Positions 1 through 6,977 of a stretch of DNA of 20,524 nt are shown piece after piece. The notes under the pieces were generated by a model. The model made no database searches. It was not told the DNA's origin and saw nothing but the letters and a program-made list of their open reading frames with translations. This stretch comes from Lachnospiraceae bacterium (GTDB taxonomy: Bacteria; Bacillota; Clostridia; Lachnospirales; Lachnospiraceae), in contig CAAFWV010000090.1 in NCBI GenBank assembly GCA_900766815.1, positions 1-20,524 of the forward strand. The letters are read 5' to 3'. Positions within the stretch are counted from its first letter, which is position 1, and every line of letters begins with the position of its first letter. The position numbers were made by a program, and so were the translations under genes.

Positions 1-423
1 AAGGAGGTTCCCAACATCGTTGGTGTTAAGGATGCAACAGCTAATATGACAGAGGTTGCAAGACTCCTTAGCAAGGCTGACGGCTGTGTAGATGTATATT
101 CAGGTGAGGATGCACTCATTGTTCCCACACTTTCACTTGGTGGTAAGGGTGTTATCTCTGTTCTTGCCATTGTGGCACCCAAGCAGACTCATGATATGTG
201 TCAGCTTTTCTTTGATGGCAAGGTTGAGGAAGCAAGGAAGGAACAGTTGCGTGCCATTCCGTTAATCGACGCGCTTTTCTCAGAGGTTAATCCTATTCCT
301 GTTAAGAAGGCAATGAATCTCATGGGTAAGGAGGTTGGACCCCTTCGTCGTCCTCTTACAGAGATGGAGCCTGCTCATGCAGAGGTTCTGAAGAAGGCTA
401 TGGAGGATTACGGTCTTCTGTAA
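1..423 (+). CDS. dapA: 4-hydroxy-tetrahydrodipicolinate synthase (C-terminal part)
   Basis: The 5' part lies outside the window; about 140 C-terminal residues are present and end in TAA. DapA condenses pyruvate with aspartate semialdehyde in the lysine/diaminopimelate pathway in the cytoplasm. The segment NIVGVKDAT near the start carries the Schiff-base lysine of the class I aldolase (beta/alpha)8 fold (AAG at 28-30). The following YSGEDAL and GGKGVISV segments and the C-terminal helices (PIPVKKAMNLMG) are typical of DapA. A strong terminator follows at once, so this is the last gene of its transcript. Another N-acetylneuraminate lyase/DapA-family enzyme is possible in principle, but the C-terminus fits DapA well. 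Confidence 0.93.
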   Translation, partial: KEVPNIVGVKDATANMTEVARLLSKADGCVDVYSGEDALIVPTLSLGGKGVISVLAIVAPKQTHDMCQLFFDGKVEEARKEQLRAIPLIDALFSEVNPIPVKKAMNLMGKEVGPLRRPLTEMEPAHAEVLKKAMEDYGLL

Positions 424-436
424 ATTATGACTTTTG

Positions 437-464
437 GGGTAAGTCAGTCGGCTTACCCTTTTTT
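437..464 (+). terminator. Intrinsic terminator after dapA
   Basis: Perfect 7-bp stem GGGTAAG / CTTACCC with an 8-nt loop, followed directly by six T. It lies 13 bases after the dapA stop codon and ends before the fbp ribosome binding site. Confidence 0.88.
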
Positions 465-490
465 AATATGTAATGGTGAGGTGTATAAGT

Positions 491-2449
491 ATGGATCAGA
501 ATGAACTGGTTTTTCTAAAGAGTCTGTCGAAGCATTTTCCGACAATAGCTTCCGCATCGACTGAGATTATCAATCTGCAATCGATCCTTGCGCTTCCTAA
601 GGGCACGGAGCATTTCATAACGGATATTCACGGCGAATATGAGCAGTTCAATCATGTGATGAAGAACGGTTCGGGTGCAGTCAGACGTAAGATTGATGAG
701 GAATTCGGGAATACCATATCTGAGCATGATAAGAGAGCACTGGCTACCCTTATATATTATCCCAAGGAGAAACTGGAAATAATTCAGGAAAAAGAGGAGT
801 TCTTAGAGGACTGGTATACAATTACACTTCACAGACTGGTGCAGATGACCAAACGTTCATCCTCAAAGTATACAAGAAGTAAGGTGAGAAAAGCACTCCC
901 GACTAACTTCGCTTATGTAATCGAGGAACTGATAACCGAGAAGGAAGAGATTGAGGATAAGCAGGCCTATTATAATGAGATCATTCATACGGTAATTGCA
1001 ATCGGAAGTGCACCGGATCTCATCATTGCACTTTGTAATCTGATTCAGAGGATGGTTGTAGACCATCTTCATATTGTGGGAGATATCTATGACAGAGGTA
1101 AGGGACCTCATATCGTTATGGATACCCTGTCAAGATATCATTCCTTAGATATCCAGTGGGGTAATCATGATATCCTCTGGATGGGTGCGGCTGCGGGTCA
1201 TCCTGCCTGTATTGCCAATGCGATTAGAATCAGTGCCAGATATGGCAATCTTGATACTCTTGAAGAAGGATATGGAATAAACCTAATCCCGCTGGTCACT
1301 TTTGCAATGAAGACATATCAGAATACTGACTGCAATGCCTTCGAAATAAAATATAGTGATGATTATGACACCAGAGACCTGGAACTCGATATGAGGGTTC
1401 ATAAAGCTATTGCGGTTATCCAGTTTAAGCTGGAGGGACAGGTGATCAAGAGACATCCTGAGTTTGAGATGGAAGACAGGCTTCTGCTTGATAAGATAGA
1501 CCTTGAAAACGGAACGGTTACCGTTGATGGTAAATCTTATGTGATGAAGGACACCGACTTCCCGACTCTGGATCCCAGAGATCCTTATACCCTGACTCCT
1601 GAGGAAGCAACGGTTGTTAAGAGACTGACCGAGGCCTTCGGGCACAGTGATAAGCTGCAGAAGCATATCAAGTTCCTGTTTTCCAAGGGTTCGCTTTATA
1701 AGGTTCACAACTCTAATCTCCTGTATCACGGCTGCGTGCCCATGGAGGACGACGGCACCTTCATGGATGTGGAAATATACGGCAGACATTACAGTGGAAG
1801 AGCACTGTATGACATCCTGGAGGAGTATGCCAGAAAGGGATATTATGCCACAGACCCGATAGAGAAGATTAAGGGTCAGGATATCCTCTGGTATATCTGG
1901 GAGGGACCCAAGTCGCCGGTATTTGGTAAGGATAAGATGACTACCTTTGAGAGGTATTTTATAGCTGATCCGGAGACCCATAAGGAGAAGAAGAACGCCT
2001 ATTACAGGCTCAATGATAACGAAGAAATAATCAACAGCATCTTCCGTGAGTTCGGTCTCGATCCGGAACACTCGCATATAGTGAACGGACATGTTCCGGT
2101 AGAGCTTAAGAAGGGTCAGACCCCAATTAAGTGCGGAGGCAAGCTGCTCATAATTGATGGCGGTTTTGCCAAGGCATACCAGGACAAGACCGGAATTGCA
2201 GGCTATACCTTGGTCAGCAACAGCCACGGCATGAATCTCATAGCCCACGAGCCCTTCGAAAGCAAGGAGGCTGCAATCCATAACGAGACGGATATTATCA
2301 ACGATACCATCCCGGTCGAGGTTGTGTCCGGTGCCAGATTAAAAATCGCGGACACTGACATCGGTGTAGAGCTCAGGGCATCCATTGGTCAGCTGAAGGA
2401 CCTGGTGGCAGCCTACAGAAACGGTCTGCTGGTGGAAAAGGAAGAGTAA
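491..2449 (+). CDS. fbp: Fructose-1,6-bisphosphatase class III
   Basis: A 652-aa protein of the Firmicute class III FBPase family, which removes the 1-phosphate of fructose-1,6-bisphosphate in gluconeogenesis. Metallophosphatase motifs are visible in order: ITDIHGEYEQF (DxH), GDIYDRG (GDxxDRG), WGNHDILWMGA (GNHD), NGHVPV and the late IDGGFAKAYQ. The length is close to Bacillus Fbp (about 670 aa). I chose the ATG at 491 because GGTGAGG lies 9 nt upstream of it; the in-frame ATG at 473 would add six residues (MVRCIS) and has no ribosome binding site. The gene sits between the dapA terminator and hisA, with only 43 nt to hisA, so the two are probably co-transcribed. No promoter is obvious in the short gap upstream. 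Confidence 0.96.
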   Translation: MDQNELVFLKSLSKHFPTIASASTEIINLQSILALPKGTEHFITDIHGEYEQFNHVMKNGSGAVRRKIDEEFGNTISEHDKRALATLIYYPKEKLEIIQEKEEFLEDWYTITLHRLVQMTKRSSSKYTRSKVRKALPTNFAYVIEELITEKEEIEDKQAYYNEIIHTVIAIGSAPDLIIALCNLIQRMVVDHLHIVGDIYDRGKGPHIVMDTLSRYHSLDIQWGNHDILWMGAAAGHPACIANAIRISARYGNLDTLEEGYGINLIPLVTFAMKTYQNTDCNAFEIKYSDDYDTRDLELDMRVHKAIAVIQFKLEGQVIKRHPEFEMEDRLLLDKIDLENGTVTVDGKSYVMKDTDFPTLDPRDPYTLTPEEATVVKRLTEAFGHSDKLQKHIKFLFSKGSLYKVHNSNLLYHGCVPMEDDGTFMDVEIYGRHYSGRALYDILEEYARKGYYATDPIEKIKGQDILWYIWEGPKSPVFGKDKMTTFERYFIADPETHKEKKNAYYRLNDNEEIINSIFREFGLDPEHSHIVNGHVPVELKKGQTPIKCGGKLLIIDGGFAKAYQDKTGIAGYTLVSNSHGMNLIAHEPFESKEAAIHNETDIINDTIPVEVVSGARLKIADTDIGVELRASIGQLKDLVAAYRNGLLVEKEE

Positions 2450-2492
2450 GAGTAAGCATACAGGCTTACAAGGGCTTGGAAGGAAAACATAA

Positions 2493-3269
2493 ATGAAATT
2501 CAGACCATGTATTGATATTCATAACGGACAGGTGAAGCAGATAGTCGGCGGTTCGCTTAGTGATGATAAGGGTGCGAGTGAGAACTTCGTATCCGCGCTT
2601 GACGGCTCTTACTATGGCGAACTCTACAGGAAGTACGGACTTAACGGCGGGCATATTATCCTGCTTAATAAATATGGAACGCCGGAATATGATGCGGATA
2701 TCAGGCAGGCCAGGCTTGCCCTCAATGCCTTCCCGAGTGGTCTTCAGATTGGCGGAGGAATAACTGATGTTAACGCCTCGGATTGTATCGGGATGGGTGC
2801 AAGTCATGTAATTGTGACTTCCTTCATATTCGATGAGAAGGGATTGAGTATTGATAGGCTGCGTAAGCTTGTTCAAGGTGTCGGCAGAGAGCATATAGTA
2901 ATAGACCTAAGCTGCAGACTTAAGGGTGATGATTACTATGTCGTTACCAACAGATGGCAGACCTTTACAGAGACTAAGGTTGATGCGGATCTGCTGGAAG
3001 AATTGAGCGCTTATTGTGATGAGTATCTGATTCACGGAGTAGATGTAGAGGGCAAAAAGCAGGGCGTAGATGAGAGACTGCTGGGGCTTCTTGCCCAATA
3101 TGAGGGTCTGCCTGTAACCTATGCCGGCGGGATAAAAGATATGACGGATATAGATACCATAGGAAGAGTGGGACAGGGCAGAATCGACTATACGATAGGA
3201 AGTGCATTGAGTATATTCGGAGGCAATATCGACTTTGATGAAGTTGTGAGCAGAAATAATTGTGAATAG
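2493..3269 (+). CDS. hisA: Eukaryotic-type HisA (ProFAR isomerase)
   Basis: A 258-aa phosphoribosylformimino-5-aminoimidazole carboxamide ribotide isomerase, the fourth step of histidine synthesis. The N-terminus FRPCIDIHNGQVKQIVGG matches the eukaryotic HIS6-like branch better than the usual bacterial HisA start (IPAIDL.G..VRL.QG). LQIGGGI and VTYAGGI are the phosphate-binding loops of the two half-barrels, and D8 in PCIDIHNG is the expected catalytic aspartate. GGAAGG lies 9 nt before the ATG. The gene is alone, away from any other his gene in this window, and is followed by a strong terminator. The family is well supported; the assignment to the eukaryotic-type subfamily is from motif recall. 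Confidence 0.9.
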   Translation: MKFRPCIDIHNGQVKQIVGGSLSDDKGASENFVSALDGSYYGELYRKYGLNGGHIILLNKYGTPEYDADIRQARLALNAFPSGLQIGGGITDVNASDCIGMGASHVIVTSFIFDEKGLSIDRLRKLVQGVGREHIVIDLSCRLKGDDYYVVTNRWQTFTETKVDADLLEELSAYCDEYLIHGVDVEGKKQGVDERLLGLLAQYEGLPVTYAGGIKDMTDIDTIGRVGQGRIDYTIGSALSIFGGNIDFDEVVSRNNCE

Positions 3270-3278
3270 TAGTGCAAA

Positions 3279-3308
3279 AAAAGAGTCATTCATAAGAATG
3301 ACTCTTTT
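3279..3308. terminator. Bidirectional intrinsic terminator between hisA and csp
   Basis: Perfect 13-bp stem AAAAGAGTCATTC / GAATGACTCTTTT with an ATAA loop. Read on the plus strand it ends in CTTTTCT; on the minus strand the stem is followed by a run of seven T. It therefore serves both hisA and the convergent cold-shock gene, better for the latter. Confidence 0.92.
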
Positions 3309-3348
3309 CTCATCTGTTAACAATGTATATCAGCAATGTGTAATCAGA

Positions 3349-3549
3349 TTAAAGTTTTGTTACATTAACAGCCTGAGGCCCCTTCTCGCCGTTAACTACT
3401 TCATACTCAACGGCTTCACCCTCAGTAAGTGATTTAAAACCTTCCATGTTAAGTCCTGAGTAGTGAACGAATACATCATTTCCAGCCTCATCAGAGATAA
3501 ATCCATATCCCTTCTGGTTGTTAAACCACTTTACTGTACCTTTGTTCAT
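3349..3549 (-). CDS. csp: Cold-shock protein (CspA family)
   Basis: A 66-aa single cold-shock domain, an RNA/ssDNA-binding beta-barrel acting as an RNA chaperone. RNP1 is KGYGFIS and RNP2 is VFVHYS; the N-terminus MNKGTVKWFN is canonical, and the end PQAVNVTKL is typical. The ATG at 3549 is preceded by GGAGG at 8-nt spacing. A TTG 15 nt further upstream is in frame but overlaps the ribosome binding site, so it is not the start. Monocistronic: its own promoter lies upstream and the shared terminator downstream. Confidence 0.97.
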   Translation of the reverse strand: MNKGTVKWFNNQKGYGFISDEAGNDVFVHYSGLNMEGFKSLTEGEAVEYEVVNGEKGPQAVNVTKL

Positions 3550-3571
3550 ACCAAAGTCCTCCAATTAATGA

Positions 3572-3592
3572 ATATTGCACCATTCGCAATAT
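3572..3592 (-). promoter_or_regulatory. Palindrome in the csp leader/promoter
   Basis: Perfect 7-bp inverted repeat ATATTGC / GCAATAT with a 7-nt spacer, about 25 nt upstream of the csp start codon. It overlaps the proposed -10, so it could be an operator, or an RNA hairpin if transcription begins further upstream. Confidence 0.4.
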
Positions 3593-3618
3593 AAAAAGAA
3601 TACCATAATAATGTGCAA
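3590..3618 (-). promoter_or_regulatory. Possible csp promoter
   Basis: Read on the minus strand, TTGCAC (3618-3613) is separated by 17 nt from TTTATA (3595-3590). It lies about 40-70 nt upstream of the csp start codon. The -10 is imperfect and overlaps the 3572-3592 palindrome. Confidence 0.45.
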
Positions 3619-3653
3619 AAGTACAGTAAATTATACATTTCCGGGGGCAAAAT

Positions 3654-3682
3654 TTGATAAATTCTAACAATTCTGATATTAT
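3654..3682 (+). promoter_or_regulatory. Promoter of the M23-bactofilin operon
   Basis: TTGATA (3654-3659), 17-nt spacer, TATTAT (3677-3682): a near-consensus sigma-A promoter. The expected start near 3689 gives a very short leader ahead of the GGAGG at 3692-3696. Confidence 0.75.
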
Positions 3683-3703
3683 TGTCTCTGTGGAGGATTT
3701 AAT

Positions 3704-4453
3704 GTGAATACCAAAAAAAAGAGAAAGAAGCGCAGAGTTAACCATTATGTGGTTACAGTCTCTGATATGCCAAGTCAGGATACACATTTGAGACGCCTTC
3801 CACATGGATTAAGAAGGCTTATTGCTCTCTGTATTTTACTGATAGTGGTTGCTGTTACAATAATCGTTGCCAACAACAATTACAGGGCAACAGTACTGGC
3901 AGCCAAGGAAGAAGCATATCAGGAAGAGATTAGCAGATTATCAGAAGAGAATAACAAACTGACTGAGCAGAACGCTATTCTTCAGGACAAGGTCCTTATT
4001 CTCAGTGAGACAGTCAATGAGAAGAATGAGGTAGTGAATGCAATTGAAGAGAGAAGCGTTCCGACAGGTTTCCCGTTATCAGTGGCCGCTGACCTTAATG
4101 AGAAGAAGGAGGTTTTGCAGATAGACGGTGAGAATGTCACAAGACCCATGATTGAATTCACTGCCCCGGACGGAACCTATATCGTGGCTGCGGGCGACGG
4201 AACAGTAAGTTATGTGGCAGAAGAGATATCCTACGGCTGGGAAGTCAGAATCGACCATTCCAACGGATATGTAACTTCTTACAGAACCAATACCGAACCC
4301 AAGGTCAAGGTTGGAGATGAGGTATCCAGAGGCGGACTTTTATTTGAAATGAAGGCAGGGGATGATGATGATGATCCTGCCAAGTTGGGATATCAGATAA
4401 TATACAATGATGAATACATTAATCCATCGGATATACTTGAGATTAATGGATAG
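3704..4453 (+). CDS. Membrane-anchored degenerate M23/LytM-domain protein
   Basis: A 249-aa protein: basic N-terminus (KKKRKKRR), one transmembrane helix around residues 38-56 (LIALCILLIVVAVTIIVA), a coiled coil around 66-110, then a LytM/M23-like beta domain (about 140-249). Start is GTG at 3704 with GGAGG at 7-nt spacing; the overlapping ATG at 3702 runs straight into TGA. The fold signature is clear (GTYIVAAGDGTVSYV, VRIDHSNGYVTSYR, VKVGDEVSRGGLLFEM), but the zinc ligands are missing: no HxxxD before the domain, YRTNTE replaces the usual YAHL-type histidine segment, and LGYQIIY replaces HLHFEI. It is probably a non-catalytic scaffold or activator, topologically like SpoIIQ or EnvC-type proteins. 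The bactofilin that follows 11 nt later suggests a role in cell shape or the envelope. Confidence 0.85.
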   Translation: MNTKKKRKKRRVNHYVVTVSDMPSQDTHLRRLPHGLRRLIALCILLIVVAVTIIVANNNYRATVLAAKEEAYQEEISRLSEENNKLTEQNAILQDKVLILSETVNEKNEVVNAIEERSVPTGFPLSVAADLNEKKEVLQIDGENVTRPMIEFTAPDGTYIVAAGDGTVSYVAEEISYGWEVRIDHSNGYVTSYRTNTEPKVKVGDEVSRGGLLFEMKAGDDDDDPAKLGYQIIYNDEYINPSDILEING

Positions 4454-4464
4454 TGGAGGCAGTA

Positions 4465-4965
4465 ATGCATAAGAAGAAGAATAAAGCCAAGGGCGAGAGC
4501 ACTGTAATAGGTAAGGGTACGACAATCAACGGACCTGTCGTATCTGACGCAATAATAATGAGAGTGGATGGTGTGATTAACGGTGAGGTTACTACTGACG
4601 GAGATATCATCGTCGGCTGCGACGGAATAATTGTCGGTGACATCAAGGCTCACAGTCTGATTCTTGCCGGTAAGATAGAAGGCAATGTAGATCTTCAGTA
4701 CAGACTTGAGATGGAAGCTAAGGGAATACTTAAGGGTGATGTCAATACTTCGCTTCTGTCAATAGATGAGACAGCTGTTCTTAACGGTAACATCAACATG
4801 GCTATGGCAGTGAATACGCAGAAGGACGACAAGGAAGCTTCTAAGGCAGAAGCTAAGGCGTCGGATCAGAAGAATGCTGATGCTAAAGTCGAAGAGAAGA
4901 AGGCCTCGGTTCAGAAGACCGATGCCGATAAGGCCGATGACAAGAAGGCTAAGAATCAGGCTTAG
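4465..4965 (+). CDS. Bactofilin
   Basis: A 166-aa polymer-forming cytoskeletal protein (bactofilin/DUF583). The central region, about residues 15-110, is the repeating beta-helix: TVIGKGTTINGPV, IIMRVDGVINGEV, IIVGCDGIIVGDI, LILAGKIEGNVD, MEAKGILKGDV. It is flanked by a short basic N-terminus and a long Ala/Lys/Asp/Glu-rich low-complexity tail. ATG at 4465 has GGAGG 5 nt upstream; a GTG at 4453 overlapping the previous stop is less likely because the ribosome binding site would then be inside the gene. Bactofilins form filaments without nucleotide and often sit next to M23 peptidase genes, as here. It is in one operon with the M23-like gene. Confidence 0.93.
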   Translation: MHKKKNKAKGESTVIGKGTTINGPVVSDAIIMRVDGVINGEVTTDGDIIVGCDGIIVGDIKAHSLILAGKIEGNVDLQYRLEMEAKGILKGDVNTSLLSIDETAVLNGNINMAMAVNTQKDDKEASKAEAKASDQKNADAKVEEKKASVQKTDADKADDKKAKNQA

Positions 4966-5000
4966 TAGATATAGGCTTAGAATTAAGAAGGATTAGGTAC

Positions 5001-5291
5001 ATGAACAAGAAGATACATACAGAAGCCGTAGACCATATGATAGATGCACTGCTTTCTCTGGAGACTAAGGAGGAGGCATATGACTTCTTAGAGGATCTGT
5101 GCACAGTGAATGAGATTCTCTCATTGTCACAGAGATATGAGGTTGCAACCATGCTTACCCAGAAGAAGACCTATATGGATATAGCTGAGAAGACAGGAGC
5201 CTCTACCGCCACAATAAGCAGAGTTAACAGATCGCTTAATTATGGCTGTGACGGTTACGAGACTGTATTCAAGAGACTGGGAATTAAATGA
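5001..5291 (+). CDS. YerC/YecD-type TrpR-like regulator
   Basis: A 96-aa all-helical protein of the YerC/YecD family related to the Trp repressor. The core LSLSQRYEVATMLTQKKTYMDIAEKTGASTATISRVNRSLNYG contains the helix-turn-helix (roughly residues 56-80). AAGGAT lies upstream of the ATG. The gene overlaps the following DUF1836 gene by 4 nt (ATGA), which indicates translational coupling. The target and effector cannot be read from the sequence; it may regulate its own operon. Confidence 0.9.
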   Translation: MNKKIHTEAVDHMIDALLSLETKEEAYDFLEDLCTVNEILSLSQRYEVATMLTQKKTYMDIAEKTGASTATISRVNRSLNYGCDGYETVFKRLGIK

Positions 5292-5908
5292 CAATAGATC
5301 AGAATGATTTGATTAACAGCATAATGGCAAGCCTTGACAGGATAGATTACATCAAGGCAGATGAGCTTCCCAATATTGGATTGTATATGGATCAGGTTAC
5401 GAGCTTCCTCGAAGAGAGGCTCAAGAATTCAACGCGTAATCCGGGTGAAGATAAGGTCTTAACCAAGACCATGATTAACAATTATGCGAAGAATAAGCTG
5501 ATACCGCCGCCGGACAAGAAGAAGTATAATAAGGATCATATGTATCTTCTTATTGTGATATATTACTTCAAGAATATACTGTCCATTAATGATATTGACA
5601 GCATACTCAAGCCGGTCAGGGAGAAGTACCTCGGAAGCGGGGACAAGGAATATACTCTTGAAGACATATATGAGGGTATCAGGAAGACAGCAGAGCTTCA
5701 GACGGATACAATTAAGAAGGACCTGATGGAGAAGTACGATATTGCCGGTTCCATCTTCGAGGATGCAGGAGGAGAGGACAAGGAAATATTAACCAACCTG
5801 TCATTTATTATTCTTCTGGGTCTGGATGTCTATATTAAGAAATTATTAATGGAAAAGCTTGTTGACGGTCTTAATGATACGTATGATAATAAGGATAAAA
5901 GCAGGTAG
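5288..5908 (+). CDS. DUF1836 protein
   Basis: A 206-aa cytoplasmic protein. The segment around residues 35-110 (VTSFLEERL, KVLTKTMINNYAKNKLIPPP, KKYNKDHMYLLIVIYYFKNILSINDI) is characteristic of DUF1836, a Clostridia/Bacilli family with a MerR-like winged helix. It starts inside the stop of the YerC-like gene and is followed after 21 nt by the SPFH gene. Function unknown; a DNA-binding regulator is the reasonable inference. Confidence 0.88.
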   Translation: MTIDQNDLINSIMASLDRIDYIKADELPNIGLYMDQVTSFLEERLKNSTRNPGEDKVLTKTMINNYAKNKLIPPPDKKKYNKDHMYLLIVIYYFKNILSINDIDSILKPVREKYLGSGDKEYTLEDIYEGIRKTAELQTDTIKKDLMEKYDIAGSIFEDAGGEDKEILTNLSFIILLGLDVYIKKLLMEKLVDGLNDTYDNKDKSR

Positions 5909-5929
5909 CTTTAAGGAGGGATATATTCA

Positions 5930-6895
5930 ATGGGAATTTTTAAGAATCAGTTATTAAATGTTGTTGAGTGGACTGACGAGAAGGAAGGTCAGTTATTCTG
6001 GATGTGGGACAATGACGAGATCAAGAAGGGTTCAAAGCTTGTACTCCGTCCCGGTCAGGATGCTATATTCATTCACAACGGTGCAGTAGAAGGTGTATTC
6101 GAAGAGGACGGAACCTATGATATCGAGACAGAGATTATTCCTTTCCTCTCTACACTTAAGGGCTTCAAGTTCGGCTTCAATTCAGGCTTCAGAGCTGAAG
6201 TATTATTCATCAATACCAAGGAGCAGACAGTTAAGTGGGGAACAAAGAATGCAATCAATCTTCCTGCAGCAGGACTTCCGGGTGGAATGCCAATCAGAGC
6301 ATTCGGTACCTTCTCATGCAAGATTGCAGACCATGATGTAGTAATTGATAAGCTCGCAGGCGTTAAGAATACATATTCGGTTGCTGATGTTAAGGAGCGT
6401 ATCACAGCTACTCTTGACCAGACTATTATGAGCTGGATTGCCAAGGAAGGTAAGGACATGTTCAACCTTCAGGTATATGCAAGAGAGATTGCTGAGGGCG
6501 TTCGTTCCGACCTTGATGCAGATATGAGCAAGATCGGTATCTCAATCACAGACTTCACAATCGAGAGCTTCTCTTATCCTGAAGAGGTTAAGAAGATGCA
6601 GGAGAAGGCAGCTGCACAGTCAATGGTAGGAGATGTTAATAAGTATACTCAGATGGCCATGGCTGACTCTATGGAGAAGGGCGGTGGCAACGTAGGCGGC
6701 AATATGGCTTCAACCATGATGCAGATGCAGATGGGAATGGCTATGGGCCAGCAGATGGTTAATACCATGAATCAGGGTGGTGTTACAGGAGCTGCTCCTC
6801 AGGCTGCAGCGATTGGCGCAAAGTTCTGCCCTAACTGTGGAACCCCTGCAAATGGTGCTAAGTTCTGCAGCAACTGTGGAACACAGCTTGCATAA
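5930..6895 (+). CDS. SPFH-domain protein with C-terminal zinc ribbon (YdjI-like)
   Basis: A 321-aa protein of the YdjI family: a soluble SPFH (band 7) domain covering about residues 1-215 (MGIFKNQLLNVVEW at the start, then ISITDFTIESFSYPEEV near its end), a Met/Gly/Gln-rich stretch at about 245-285, and a double zinc ribbon at the end with two CxxCG knuckles (KFCPNCGTP, KFCSNCGTQ). There is no transmembrane helix, unlike flotillins. AAGGAGG lies 10 nt before the ATG. Bacillus YdjI works with phage-shock/membrane-stress proteins; extending this to the present protein is inference. It is the last gene of the operon starting at 3704. Confidence 0.9.
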   Translation: MGIFKNQLLNVVEWTDEKEGQLFWMWDNDEIKKGSKLVLRPGQDAIFIHNGAVEGVFEEDGTYDIETEIIPFLSTLKGFKFGFNSGFRAEVLFINTKEQTVKWGTKNAINLPAAGLPGGMPIRAFGTFSCKIADHDVVIDKLAGVKNTYSVADVKERITATLDQTIMSWIAKEGKDMFNLQVYAREIAEGVRSDLDADMSKIGISITDFTIESFSYPEEVKKMQEKAAAQSMVGDVNKYTQMAMADSMEKGGGNVGGNMASTMMQMQMGMAMGQQMVNTMNQGGVTGAAPQAAAIGAKFCPNCGTPANGAKFCSNCGTQLA

Positions 6896-6929
6896 GCATA
6901 TTTCAGTATTGAATTAATAAGTATAATCG

Positions 6930-6965
6930 GGACCACCTGATGTGAATATCGGGTGGTCCAATTTT
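6930..6965 (+). terminator. Intrinsic terminator before pcrA
   Basis: 8-bp perfect stem GGACCACC / GGTGGTCC (extendable by one T-G pair) with a 13-nt loop region, followed by AATTTT. It closes the SPFH operon. A TATAAT at 6922-6927 just in front could be a -10 for pcrA, but no good -35 is visible. Confidence 0.65.
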
Positions 6966-6977
6966 GTGAGGAAGAAC

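Noticed and set aside
1283..2281. A 332-codon open frame on the minus strand
   Set aside because: It lies wholly inside fbp, whose metallophosphatase motifs are certain, and its translation shows no recognisable domain; it is an antisense shadow.
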